From Balneolaceae bacterium (lineage in GTDB: Bacteria; Bacteroidota; Rhodothermia; Balneolales; Balneolaceae), in assembly GCA_034521445.1 (NCBI GenBank), contig JAXHMM010000011.1, positions 1-64,000 on the forward strand: DNA of 64,000 bases, in the 5' to 3' direction. Under the pieces are notes generated by a model. The model was not told where the DNA came from, did not search any database, and saw nothing but the letters and a program-made list of their open reading frames with translations. This document shows positions 16,880-25,794 of this stretch, in pieces. The translations under genes and the position numbers were made by a program. Each line of letters begins with the position of its first letter. Position 1 is the stretch's first letter.

Positions 16880-17047
16880 CGGACTTCCGCAATATGGGAC
16901 GGTTTACGGGGATGGTTTCGCGGCGTCCTAATTTACGGGCTTCTCCCCTGTTTTAAAAAAATGAGGTGACCGGCTAAGAGATTTTTGCGATTTTACCTCC
17001 GCTTTGTCACATTGTGCCATGCTTTTTAACGAGGAAGTAGCAACAGC

Positions 17048-18397
17048 TTGAAGATCATCATTATCGGGGCGGGCGAAATAGGCTACGAACTGGCCAGCCT
17101 GCTCTCCAAGGAGCAACACGACGTGGTGGTCCTGGACCGGGACAAGGAGTGTCTGGACAAGGTGAAGGCAAACCTCGACGTGCTCACCCACGAAGGCAAC
17201 GCCACCTCGGTCAAGGACCTGGTGGATTCGGGCGTGCGGGACGCCGATATCATGATTGCCGTGACGAGCATCGACGAGGTGAACATGATCGCCTCCATGA
17301 TGAGCAAGCGCCTGGGCGTTGAATTGGTAATCGCACGGGTGCGCAGCGATGAGCTCTCGCGTCCGGGCGCCCCGCTGAAGCCCACCGACCTGGGCATCGA
17401 CGTAATTATCCATCCCGAGCAGAGCGCCGCCTATGAGATTGTGCGCCTCATCAAGCGCGCCTCGGCCAGCGACCTGGTAAACCTGGCCGATGGCAAGATG
17501 CAACTCATCGGGCTGAGGCTGGGCAAAAATTCGCCCCTGGTGGGCATGTCGCTGGAGCAGTACGCCGAAAAGCATCCCGATCTTACCTTTCGGGTGGCGG
17601 CCATCTCCCGGCGTACGCTTACCATCATTCCCAGCGGCTCAGTGAAGCTGCAGGCGATGGACCAGATCTTCGTGCTGGCCCGGACCGAGGACATCCCCGC
17701 CGTCATCAAAACCACCGGCAAGCCCGATGTGGAGATCAACTCCATCATGATTTCGGGCGGCACGCCCATCGGCGCCATGATCGCGCGTATCCTCACTCAG
17801 GAGGAGAAAAACTGGAAGATCAAGCTCATCGAGCCCGACCGCAAGATTGCCGAAGAGCTGGCTCAGGAGCTCAAGGACGTACTGGTGCTCAACGGCAACC
17901 CTACCGACCCCGACCTGCTGGCCACGGAGGGCATCACCGACACCGACGCATTCATATCGGTAACCGACGACGAGGAATCCAATATCATCTCCTGCCTGAT
18001 GGCCAAGCACCTGGAGGTCAAGAAAACCGTGGCGCTGGTCTCGAAGACTGACTACATCCCCCTCAGCCAGACCATTGGACTGGATGCCGCCGTCAACAAG
18101 AAGTCGGCCGCCTCCAACGAGATTCACCGCCACGTACGCCGTGGACGCGTCATCTCGGTGACCGCCCTGCAGGGTATCAAGGCTGAGGTGATCGAGCTGC
18201 AGGCCGCGTCCGGATCGAAGGTGGTAAAAAAACCCATTCACAAGATTTCCTTTCCCCAGGGCTGCGTAATCGGGGGCATTATGAGCAACGGCTCGGTGGA
18301 GATTGCCACCGGACAGTCGCAGATCAGGGCCAGCGACCGGGTGATCGTCTTCTGCATGCCCGAGGCGGTCGACAAGGTAACCTCACTCTTTAACTGA
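17048..18397 (+). CDS. trkA: Trk potassium uptake regulator TrkA
   Basis: Cytosolic nucleotide-binding subunit that gates TrkH. 449 residues with two RCK modules: the first Rossmann motif is GAGEIGYE near residues 6-13 with Asp at the end of strand 2 (VVLDRDKE), the second begins SGGTPIGAMIAR near residue 237, and each is followed by a TrkA-C domain. The start is TTG at 17048, 17 bases after an AGGAAG-like site. The stop overlaps the trkH ATG (TGATG), so the two are coupled. Confidence 0.95.
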   Translation: MKIIIIGAGEIGYELASLLSKEQHDVVVLDRDKECLDKVKANLDVLTHEGNATSVKDLVDSGVRDADIMIAVTSIDEVNMIASMMSKRLGVELVIARVRSDELSRPGAPLKPTDLGIDVIIHPEQSAAYEIVRLIKRASASDLVNLADGKMQLIGLRLGKNSPLVGMSLEQYAEKHPDLTFRVAAISRRTLTIIPSGSVKLQAMDQIFVLARTEDIPAVIKTTGKPDVEINSIMISGGTPIGAMIARILTQEEKNWKIKLIEPDRKIAEELAQELKDVLVLNGNPTDPDLLATEGITDTDAFISVTDDEESNIISCLMAKHLEVKKTVALVSKTDYIPLSQTIGLDAAVNKKSAASNEIHRHVRRGRVISVTALQGIKAEVIELQAASGSKVVKKPIHKISFPQGCVIGGIMSNGSVEIATGQSQIRASDRVIVFCMPEAVDKVTSLFN

Positions 18398-19911
18398 TGC
18401 TCAGAAGCCCCTCCGACAGTTTCAGGCGACCGAAGATCGACTATCTCACGGTGCTGGGTATCCTGGGTTCCTTTATCTTCTTCCTGGGCTTTGCCCTGCT
18501 GATTCCCATGATTATCTCACTGCACTACGGGGAGGAGATATGGGACACCTACCTATACTCGGCGGGGATAGCATTTGGCTTCGGGGGACTGCTCTGGGTG
18601 CTGTTCAAGCCGCGCCACGAGCTGCGCATACGCGAGGGGTTCCTGGTAGTGAGCTGCACCTGGCTCTTCCTTTCGCTGGTGGGCGCCCTTCCGTTCGTCA
18701 TTTCGGGCATTCTCCCCAGTTACACCGACGCGGTCTTCGAAACCATGAGCGGGCTCTCCACCACGGGTGCCACCATCTTCAACGGGGTAACGGCCGATGG
18801 CTTCCAAAACCCGCAGATCGAGGCCCTGCCCATGAGCATCCTCTTCTGGCGCTCCCTGGCCCACTGGCTGGGCGGCATGGGCATCATCGTGCTCACCATC
18901 GCCATCCTGCCCCTGCTGGGCGTGGGGGGCATGCAGCTCTTCGCGGCGGAGTCGCCGGGCCCCACCACCGACAAGCTCACCCCGCGTGTGCAGGAGACGG
19001 CCAAGCTGCTCTGGATTGTGTACGTCTCTTTTACCTTCGCGGAATTCCTGCTGCTCTGGGCCGCGCCGTCGATGGACTGGTTCGATGCCCTCAACCACGC
19101 CTTCGCCACCATGGCCACCGGGGGCTTCTCCACCAAGAACGCCAGCATACAGGCCTTCGACTCGATGTATGTGGACGGGGTGATCACCCTCTTCATGTTC
19201 ATGGCGGGCATCAGCTTCGCCATGCACTTCCGGCTCTTCCGCGGCGACGCAGCATCTTTCTTCAACAACCGCGAGACGCGATTCTACGCGCTGATCACCG
19301 GCATCAGCATCCTGGTGCTCTCCGGATCCCTCTGGCTCTTTAATAACTACGACGTGGTCAGCGCCCTCCGCTACGGGGCCTTTCAGGCCGTGGCCATCGT
19401 GACCACCACCGGCTTTGGGACGGACGACTACGAGCTCTGGCACTCCTTCGGGGCCTTTTTCCTGTTTTTACTCTTCTTCACGGGAGGCTGCGCCGGCTCC
19501 ACGGGCGGAGGCGTAAAAATGATCCGCTGGATGATTATCATCCGCAACTCCCTGCGTGAGTTCAAGCAGATCGTCCATCCCAAGGCCGTGCTTCCCATCC
19601 GCATCGGCGACAAGGTGGTGGATTCGGACATCCAGCGCACGGTGCTCAGCTTTTTCGTGCTTTACCTGGTGGTCTTCGGCGTGGGGGCGCTGATTATCGC
19701 GATCATGGGCTACGACATGAAGTCGGCCATCGGGGCCAGTATCGCCTGCCTGGGGAATATCGGTCCGGGCTGGGGCGAGTTCGGTCCGACGGACAGCTAC
19801 GCGCATCTGCCCTATTTCGGAAAGTGGGTGCTCATTCTGATGATGATGATCGGGAGGCTGGAGCTGTTTACGGTGCTGCTGATCTTTACGCCTGCGTTTT
19901 GGCGTCAATAG
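18397..19911 (+). CDS. trkH: Trk potassium uptake membrane subunit TrkH
   Basis: K+ channel subunit of the TrkAH system. 504 residues with the four M1-P-M2 repeats of the family; filter-type segments are visible at LSTTGATIFNGV, FATMATGGFSTKN, VTTTGFGTDDY and CLGNIGPGWGEFGP. The C-terminus ends LLIFTPAFWRQ, as usual for TrkH. Its TAG stop is also the beginning of a long inverted repeat (19908-20010), so the transcript likely ends there. Confidence 0.95.
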   Translation: MLRSPSDSFRRPKIDYLTVLGILGSFIFFLGFALLIPMIISLHYGEEIWDTYLYSAGIAFGFGGLLWVLFKPRHELRIREGFLVVSCTWLFLSLVGALPFVISGILPSYTDAVFETMSGLSTTGATIFNGVTADGFQNPQIEALPMSILFWRSLAHWLGGMGIIVLTIAILPLLGVGGMQLFAAESPGPTTDKLTPRVQETAKLLWIVYVSFTFAEFLLLWAAPSMDWFDALNHAFATMATGGFSTKNASIQAFDSMYVDGVITLFMFMAGISFAMHFRLFRGDAASFFNNRETRFYALITGISILVLSGSLWLFNNYDVVSALRYGAFQAVAIVTTTGFGTDDYELWHSFGAFFLFLLFFTGGCAGSTGGGVKMIRWMIIIRNSLREFKQIVHPKAVLPIRIGDKVVDSDIQRTVLSFFVLYLVVFGVGALIIAIMGYDMKSAIGASIACLGNIGPGWGEFGPTDSYAHLPYFGKWVLILMMMIGRLELFTVLLIFTPAFWRQ

Positions 19912-20010
19912 GGATACTGCTATTCTTAACTGGAAATTTTATACATCCTCATTACCTGTCCTATCTACGACCGTATATAAAATTTAGGTTTAGAATAGCA
20001 GTATCCCTAT
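19908..20010. repeat. Long inverted repeat beginning at the trkH stop codon
   Basis: ATAGGGATACTGCTATTC at 19908-19925 is the perfect reverse complement of 19993-20010. The pairing continues imperfectly for about 17 more bases inward, to TTTTATA at 19937-19943 and its partner TATAAAA at 19976-19982. The result is a hairpin of about 35 pairs with a loop near 32 bases. It may be a terminator or a miniature transposable element; no long T run follows. Confidence 0.85.
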
Positions 20011-20201
20011 TGCCTTAATTTCTGTATTTCGCATAAATAATTTAGATTGAATAAGGGACGTACCCTCCTCCTATATCTGAAACCTGCCCGCGGCCGGTTC
20101 GTATCCGCCAAGGATTCTAGTGTAGGTGTGCATCCTGGTGTTTCCAGGCCAGTCCAACCATTCGGCAGCTAACATCCACCTCCATCCCACTCCTCTCTCT
20201 G

Positions 20202-20858
20202 ATGACAAATGATCGCAAACCTGTCATGAGCGACAGTAAGGCCGGCATGGAAAAATGGATAGGCATCCTGCGGGCTGTCGTTTTGGGATGGACCGCCTTC
20301 ACCACGGTTTTTATCTGGACCGTCAGCAATCGAGGATTCTGGCGTCCTTCTATCTCTTCGGCTTCCATTGGGATGGAAGGTGCCGGGCGTACCACCTCCT
20401 TTTGGATCATCCTGGCGCTGGCCCCCCTGGCACTGACACTCTTCTACCTTCACGGCAGACGCAGAATGCAGCCGCTCTACCGCACCGGTTTCCTGCTTTG
20501 GAATCTTCTCCTGGCAGGTATCGTCATCTACGTTGCAGTGAGCACGGGATGGGAATCCAACTTTGTCGGGGGCACCTGGGGTTGGGAAGTGCCGCTGGTC
20601 CTCCTGGCCTTCCCATTCGGATTGGTGGCCGTCAGCGCCGTGGCCTGGATCTACCTCGATTCCAAGCTTCCCGGCGAAGCGCCCCGAGGGTGGAGCGACC
20701 TGCGCTGGAGGACCCTTGCAATCGCCCTGCTGCTGACTCCGTTGATAGCGCTGATATTCCAGATGGGCGAAGGCTACGACTGGAGCGCCAAGGTGGCGAC
20801 GGGTACAGCCATCCTGCAGTGGCTCATGTTCATCCACTCCCTCGAAAATAGCCGTTGA
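20202..20858 (+). CDS. Integral membrane protein of unknown function
   Basis: 218 residues with about five hydrophobic helices (roughly 22-41, 66-82, 98-113, 128-151, 168-187) and short charged loops. No family motif was recognised. The ATG at 20202 follows an untranslated stretch of about 190 bases after the inverted repeat; a second ATG (residue 9) is equally possible. It is convergent with the RND exporter gene, with another hairpin between them. Host-like GC argues for a real gene. Confidence 0.65.
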   Translation: MTNDRKPVMSDSKAGMEKWIGILRAVVLGWTAFTTVFIWTVSNRGFWRPSISSASIGMEGAGRTTSFWIILALAPLALTLFYLHGRRRMQPLYRTGFLLWNLLLAGIVIYVAVSTGWESNFVGGTWGWEVPLVLLAFPFGLVAVSAVAWIYLDSKLPGEAPRGWSDLRWRTLAIALLLTPLIALIFQMGEGYDWSAKVATGTAILQWLMFIHSLENSR

Positions 20859-20887
20859 ACACCTTGAAAAAGATAAACAGGCGCGTA

Positions 20888-21044
20888 CAGGTCCTTTTAC
20901 GGCCTAAATGGGTCATGCCATATCAAGATGAGGAATTGGGCAGGTATAGTCCCCTTCAGGGCCTAATTGGGTCATGCGATACTTGATAAGGCGGGATATC
21001 CGATATGAGCCAATTCTAGCCCTGAAGGGGACTATACCTGCCTA
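20888..21044. repeat. Large hairpin plus direct repeat ending at the RND gene stop codon
   Basis: Arm 20939-20970 (starting GGCAGGTATAGTCCCC) is the near-perfect reverse complement of 21010-21042, giving a stem of about 32 pairs with a 39-base loop. The outer end of the right arm runs into the TAG stop of the minus-strand exporter (21042-21044). A partial second copy of the left arm and loop lies directly upstream: GGCCTAAATGGGTCATGC near 20901 versus GGCCTAATTGGGTCATGC near 20960. It sits between convergent genes and could terminate both. Confidence 0.85.
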
Positions 21045-23549
21045 GTACCGAATCCAGTTCCTATCCTCCAGCCATTGAATCAACGCCGGCAGGAAGGTAA
21101 GCGCCGCCACCAGCGTCATGCCGATGCCGATCACCGCCATAATGCCCAGCGACTGCAACCCGGGGTGTGTGGTAAAGATCAGCCCCGAGAAACCCAGCAT
21201 GGTGGTCATCGAGCCGATAGTCACGTGCTGTCCTGTGCTGGAGAGCACCTCCCACATGGAGTTCCTGCCCTCGTCGCGGTAGCGGTGGGCCAGGTGAACC
21301 CCGTTGTCCTCCCCTATGCCCAGGATGGCCGGAAGCACCACCAGGTTGTAGAAATTGAACATCATGCCGGTCAGGATCATGATCCCGAAAAGCCAGAGCA
21401 GTCCCACCACCAGCGGCAGCATGGCGATGAGGGTCCACCGCAGCGAGCGGAAGGCGATCAGCATGAGCAGGAAGACCATGGTGAAGGTGGCGCCCACCAT
21501 CCAGGGACTCTCGCTGCGCATCAGATCCAGCATTTCAGCGGCGATGATGGAGGTGCTGGCGGCGTGGAAGGTCTTGCCGCTGTCCAAGGTCACTTCGCCC
21601 ACATCCTCCTTGAAGGCGATGGAATTACGTCCGTCGGCCAGTCCCACGCTTGGGTAGACGATCACGAAATTGCCCACCTCGCCCTCGCGCGTCACAAACT
21701 GGTTGCGAAAATAGTCGGGGATATCATCGATGCTCATGCGGGTCCGGGTCTGGGCGGCCCTGCGAAGGCGATCCAGCTGCGGGTCGTCCTGTCCCTGGAT
21801 GACGGGGTCGTTGAGCAGTTCGCGAATGTCCGATATGCGCTGGAGTTTAGCCGTGGCCGCAGAATCGGTGGGTGGAAAGCGCTCAGGCAGGGCTTCCACC
21901 TCGGCGATGGTGGGACTGGTGGTGTCGGTGCGCATGCGGTGGCGCAGTTTCTCCAGGATCTGGATGACCTCCTGCTGGTTGTCGGCCAGAAGGTAGGCGG
22001 GGTTGTGCTTGTCGCTGGTATTGACCCGATCGGTAATCTCGCGAAAAGACTCATAGCGGGGGAAGTCAGGCTCCAGCTCCCCGAAGTCGTACTGGAAACG
22101 AATATTGCTGGAAAAGATCCCAACCAGCACAGCCACGGCCAAACCTGACAGCACGATGGTGCGGGCCATCGGGAAGCGGCGGGGACCGGACGCCCTCCTC
22201 TCCACCGACTCCACATTCAGCAGGATCCAGTTGAACCGCTCGCATATCACCAGCAGAGAAGGCAGCACGAAGAGCATGCAGAGCAGCGCCAGGATGATGC
22301 CCGAGCCGGCGATAAATCCGAATTCCGAGAAGCCTCGGAAGCGCGCCAGCACCAGCACGTAGAGGGACAAGGCCGTGGTCAGCCCGCTCACCATGATGGC
22401 CATGCCCGTCTTGTCATAGGTACTCTGAAGGGCGTCGGGGATGTCCAGCCCGTCAGATCGGAATTCGATGTAGCGGGCGTAGAAGTGGATGCCATAGTCA
22501 ATGCCCATACCGAACAGTATCACGAAAAGCACCGAGGTCATGGTATTAAGCATGCCCAGCACGGCGTAGGTGATCCCGAAAGTCCACGAGAGGCTGATCA
22601 CCAGCGGCAGGCCGATGACCAGCACGGGCACCGGCACCCTCAGCAGATGGCTCCATACGGCGTGCGTCTGTCCCCTGCTACCCCCGCGGCGGTAGTGGAT
22701 GTATTTTTTGATGAAAAAGTAGAACATCACCAGCAGGATCACCGTGGAGATGCCGGAGGCGAAACTGCGGAAGACGTCATTCATGATGGAGTCGATCTCC
22801 TCCAGGTGACGCTGCAGTCGTCCCCCGTAGCGCACCTCCATCTGGGGATGATAGGAGGCCGGCTCCATGACGGCGGCCAGGGAGTCCACACTTGCGAACA
22901 TGTCGCGAAGGAAGCTCAGGTTGCTCTTCGAGCCGGTGGGATAGAAATGCACCACCATGACCGTGGAGTCGGGGCTCATGGGATACTCGTCGGGGATGAG
23001 GTCGTTGTAGCTCTCCTCAAAACGCTCCAGGTTCTGCTGCTGGGCAGCCTCATCCCCTTCCTCATCCAGTCCCAGATCCATGTAGAAGGGATTGGCATCC
23101 TCCTTGGCCTGATGGATTTCCGACTCCAGGTAATCGGCGATATCGGTCAGCTCGTTGTCGGTGGCGAAGTAGAGAGCGTTGTCCTTGAGCACCTCCACGT
23201 CCTTGCGGAACTCGGCCCGCTTGAAGAAGTAGTTCTCGGTGGCGGGATCGTAGAGCTTGAGGGCCTGCTGTATGAACTCATTGGCGAAGGCGCGGTTGGC
23301 CTCAAAGGAGGGCGACTGAATGGCCAGCTCCATGGAGGTCTCCCCGCCAACCGTCTGCTGCAGTCGCTCCAGTGCGATAACGTGGTCGTTGGTTTTGGGA
23401 AGTAGATTGGCCAGGTCGGTATCCACCTTGAGCTGCACGGCAAAGTATCCGGCCACCGCCGCCGTTACCAGCGCAAAGGCGATTACGCCGAAGGGATTCC
23501 GGTAGTTAAACCGGATCAGGGGACGCAAGTAATTCAGGATTTTGTCCAT
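21042..23549 (-). CDS. RND superfamily exporter (MMPL/HpnN-like)
   Basis: 835 residues with the duplicated RND layout: one N-terminal helix (about 18-37), a periplasmic domain, a five-helix bundle, then a second helix near 465, a second periplasmic domain and a second five-helix bundle. Fourth-helix-type motifs are GMGIDYGIHFYARY near 347 and GIGEDNGVHLAHRY near 746, with acidic residues expected for proton coupling. This type exports lipids or hydrophobic compounds (hopanoid and mycolipid exporters are relatives); the substrate here is unknown. It lies 75 bases downstream of the DUF3047 gene on the same strand. Confidence 0.9.
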   Translation of the reverse strand: MDKILNYLRPLIRFNYRNPFGVIAFALVTAAVAGYFAVQLKVDTDLANLLPKTNDHVIALERLQQTVGGETSMELAIQSPSFEANRAFANEFIQQALKLYDPATENYFFKRAEFRKDVEVLKDNALYFATDNELTDIADYLESEIHQAKEDANPFYMDLGLDEEGDEAAQQQNLERFEESYNDLIPDEYPMSPDSTVMVVHFYPTGSKSNLSFLRDMFASVDSLAAVMEPASYHPQMEVRYGGRLQRHLEEIDSIMNDVFRSFASGISTVILLVMFYFFIKKYIHYRRGGSRGQTHAVWSHLLRVPVPVLVIGLPLVISLSWTFGITYAVLGMLNTMTSVLFVILFGMGIDYGIHFYARYIEFRSDGLDIPDALQSTYDKTGMAIMVSGLTTALSLYVLVLARFRGFSEFGFIAGSGIILALLCMLFVLPSLLVICERFNWILLNVESVERRASGPRRFPMARTIVLSGLAVAVLVGIFSSNIRFQYDFGELEPDFPRYESFREITDRVNTSDKHNPAYLLADNQQEVIQILEKLRHRMRTDTTSPTIAEVEALPERFPPTDSAATAKLQRISDIRELLNDPVIQGQDDPQLDRLRRAAQTRTRMSIDDIPDYFRNQFVTREGEVGNFVIVYPSVGLADGRNSIAFKEDVGEVTLDSGKTFHAASTSIIAAEMLDLMRSESPWMVGATFTMVFLLMLIAFRSLRWTLIAMLPLVVGLLWLFGIMILTGMMFNFYNLVVLPAILGIGEDNGVHLAHRYRDEGRNSMWEVLSSTGQHVTIGSMTTMLGFSGLIFTTHPGLQSLGIMAVIGIGMTLVAALTFLPALIQWLEDRNWIRY

Positions 23550-23624
23550 TCGCTGTCAACCCTACGAAATATGACCCTGCATGAAAGGCGTGAATTTAAC
23601 CATTTTATTCCATCTTGTCGGTCT

Positions 23625-24368
23625 TCAGTTGCCCACGGGCTTCAGTATGAAATCATCGTAGTCGGCCATTACGTGGGAACCTGTGCTGTCGCCGTCGCTC
23701 AATACCAGGATGGCCAGGGGCTGCTTGGGAGGCGTCTCCCCGAAGAGTTCTCGGTAGTCCTCGTATATGTTGCGCTCGAAGGTGACCCACTCGCCTGTGC
23801 GCGCCTCACCCGACTCGATCACGAGGATTTTCTGGTTGCCGAAGAGCTTGGAAAACTGCGAGCCGGTCTCCCTGGTAGTGCTCCAGGAATAGCGAATGGA
23901 CTTAGGCACTTTTCGAAAGAGCACATGGCCGAATTCGAAGACCACATAGACGCTGACCACAGAGTCGTTACGGTCGCTGACGTCTTCATCGGCGTTATCA
24001 GGAAGCTCGTGAGCGCGCACCCGCCAGCTTAACACAGGCGTCTCGTGGATGTTTACCATTTCCTTGTTCGCGAGCGGATAATTGATATGCTTGGCGTGCA
24101 TACCCTCGTACCGTAGAAAGCGGTTGCCCTCCTCCTCCATAATCCGGTATTTGTACTCTTCCTGAACATTAGAATCATAATTCACCAGTTCCCTGTTCCC
24201 GTCCCGGTCAAACCAGCCGACAGGCAGTCCCCCGACGGGATCGCTCTCAAAATCATCCAGCAGAAGGGAGCCGTCGGCCAGTCGTTCCGGTGCACCTGCC
24301 TGCTTCTGGGCACTGGTTTCCGGTGGCACGGCCAGCAAAACCGCAAGCAAGCATAGCAGGATGCGCAT
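23625..24368 (-). CDS. Exported DUF3047 protein
   Basis: From the ATG at 24366-24368 the protein starts MRILLCLLAVLLAV, a clear signal peptide ending near SAQK, which is why this start is preferred over an upstream in-frame one. The mature part matches DUF3047: LLDDFESDPVGGLPVGWF, LSWRVRAHELP, VSVYVVFEFG, IRYSWSTT and YDDFILKP. Function unknown; the fold is probably a periplasmic jelly roll that binds a ligand. Likely co-transcribed with the RND exporter downstream, which suggests an accessory role in that export. Confidence 0.82.
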   Translation of the reverse strand: MRILLCLLAVLLAVPPETSAQKQAGAPERLADGSLLLDDFESDPVGGLPVGWFDRDGNRELVNYDSNVQEEYKYRIMEEEGNRFLRYEGMHAKHINYPLANKEMVNIHETPVLSWRVRAHELPDNADEDVSDRNDSVVSVYVVFEFGHVLFRKVPKSIRYSWSTTRETGSQFSKLFGNQKILVIESGEARTGEWVTFERNIYEDYRELFGETPPKQPLAILVLSDGDSTGSHVMADYDDFILKPVGN

Positions 24369-24712
24369 GGTATGGATGGGGGTTCGAATGTTGTGCACGG
24401 TAATCGTACTATTTGCCCTCATGATTTAAATGGTTGCCGTCCGATGGCCTGTATAGTGACGCGTTCCTTCAGCGAATACCTATAATACAGAATACGCTGT
24501 GAATAGAAAATGCAGGAATATGACAACGTATGAACGCCCGGTATAGTTTTCTCTGATCCCAAATCAGGGTTTGCCTGCGCCAATGCGGCTGCACCGGATT
24601 CCCGCCAACGACCGACGAACACGCATACAGGACCCCGGCATTAAGGTTGAAATAATTATTATATATATTGGGAACCGCCGAATCGGCCGCCTGTTTCACC
24701 ACAGATCACTGC

Positions 24713-25735
24713 ATGCTTGACTCCCTTGCCGAAAGCCTGAAACGCTACCGCCGGAAACTGGCGGAATTCCGGGAGTCCCCCCGCGGCGAGCGGACGGTCC
24801 GATACCTAACCTGGACCTTCCAGGCTGTGGTTCTGGGGGTGATCATCTACCAGCTCACCGGCATCGGCTGGGGGACGTTTCTGGCCGCGTTGCCCGACGT
24901 GGCAATGTTTTACGCGCTGTTCCTGTTGATCTACTTCCTGTTGCCCTTTTCCGAGGCGCTGGCCTATAAGATTTGCTGGGGCACCCCGTACCTGCACAGC
25001 ATTCCGATCTTCCTGAAGAAACGCATTTTCAACAAGGACGTGATGGGCTATTCCGGGGAGGTCGTCCTGCTGCACTGGGCCACCCAGTCGATTCCCCGCT
25101 CCCGCCGCCAGCTGTTCCGTGATATAAGGGACATGAACATTATCTCCTCGGCCGCTTCCACCATGGTGGGTGTGGGATTGCTGGTATTTTTGGTGCTTAC
25201 AGGACAGATTCAGGCGCTGAATTTCCTGTTTGACGGCAGCGTTATCGGAAGCGCCGGGGTATGGGACTACACCGTGGGGGGCGCCATCGCCCTGGCAATT
25301 ATCCTGATCGCCTACCGCTTTCGCGACTGGCTTTTTTCCATGCCGGTCGGGATCGCATCGAAAGTGTTCTCCATTCACTTCCTGCGAATGCTCCTTCTCT
25401 ATTCTGCGGAGATCCTGCAGTGGCACCTGGTGCTCCCGGAGATCGGACTGGAGATCTGGTTCACGTTCCTGAGCATCCGGATCATCATCAGCCGCATCCC
25501 ATTCATTCCCAGCCAGGATCTGGTGGCCACCAGCACGAACATCGAGCTGGCCCGAGTCCTGAATGTCTCCGTAGCGCCGGTCTCCGGACTCTTCCTGGCA
25601 CATGACGTGCTGGGTAAAATCTTCAACCTCTTCTTCTACCTCTATTATAGCTGGCAGGAGCGGCGGGGAAAGAGTGTCACGGCGGGCGACGAGCAGATGG
25701 TCGCCCACCGAGAGGGAGAGCCGCCGGGGATTTAG
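24713..25735 (+). CDS. Integral membrane protein, possibly LPG-synthase-TM-like
   Basis: 340 residues from the ATG at 24713 (an upstream in-frame TTG would add 15 unlikely residues). There are about seven hydrophobic helices, starting near residue 32, and a cytoplasmic C-terminal tail. The layout and the IIISRIPFIPSQDLVATS segment recall the lysylphosphatidylglycerol-synthase membrane domain/AglD family, but I see no diagnostic motif. It is divergent from DUF3047 and convergent with the Wzi-like gene. The 290-base upstream gap contains no supported gene. Confidence 0.6.
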   Translation: MLDSLAESLKRYRRKLAEFRESPRGERTVRYLTWTFQAVVLGVIIYQLTGIGWGTFLAALPDVAMFYALFLLIYFLLPFSEALAYKICWGTPYLHSIPIFLKKRIFNKDVMGYSGEVVLLHWATQSIPRSRRQLFRDIRDMNIISSAASTMVGVGLLVFLVLTGQIQALNFLFDGSVIGSAGVWDYTVGGAIALAIILIAYRFRDWLFSMPVGIASKVFSIHFLRMLLLYSAEILQWHLVLPEIGLEIWFTFLSIRIIISRIPFIPSQDLVATSTNIELARVLNVSVAPVSGLFLAHDVLGKIFNLFFYLYYSWQERRGKSVTAGDEQMVAHREGEPPGI

Positions 25736-25794
25736 ACCATCCTTCCGGCCGGATGCCTTCCGTACGGAGCCATACGCTCCAAGCGGCTGTCGAT

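Noticed and set aside
15728-16969. 413-codon plus-strand open frame opposite mgtE
   Set aside because: His/Val/Gln-rich shadow of MgtE in the antisense strand; the minus-strand frame has complete MgtE motifs.
16880-17047. Mg2+ riboswitch (M-box) upstream of mgtE
   Set aside because: The 168-base divergent gap shows no recognisable M-box core and must also hold the trkA promoter.
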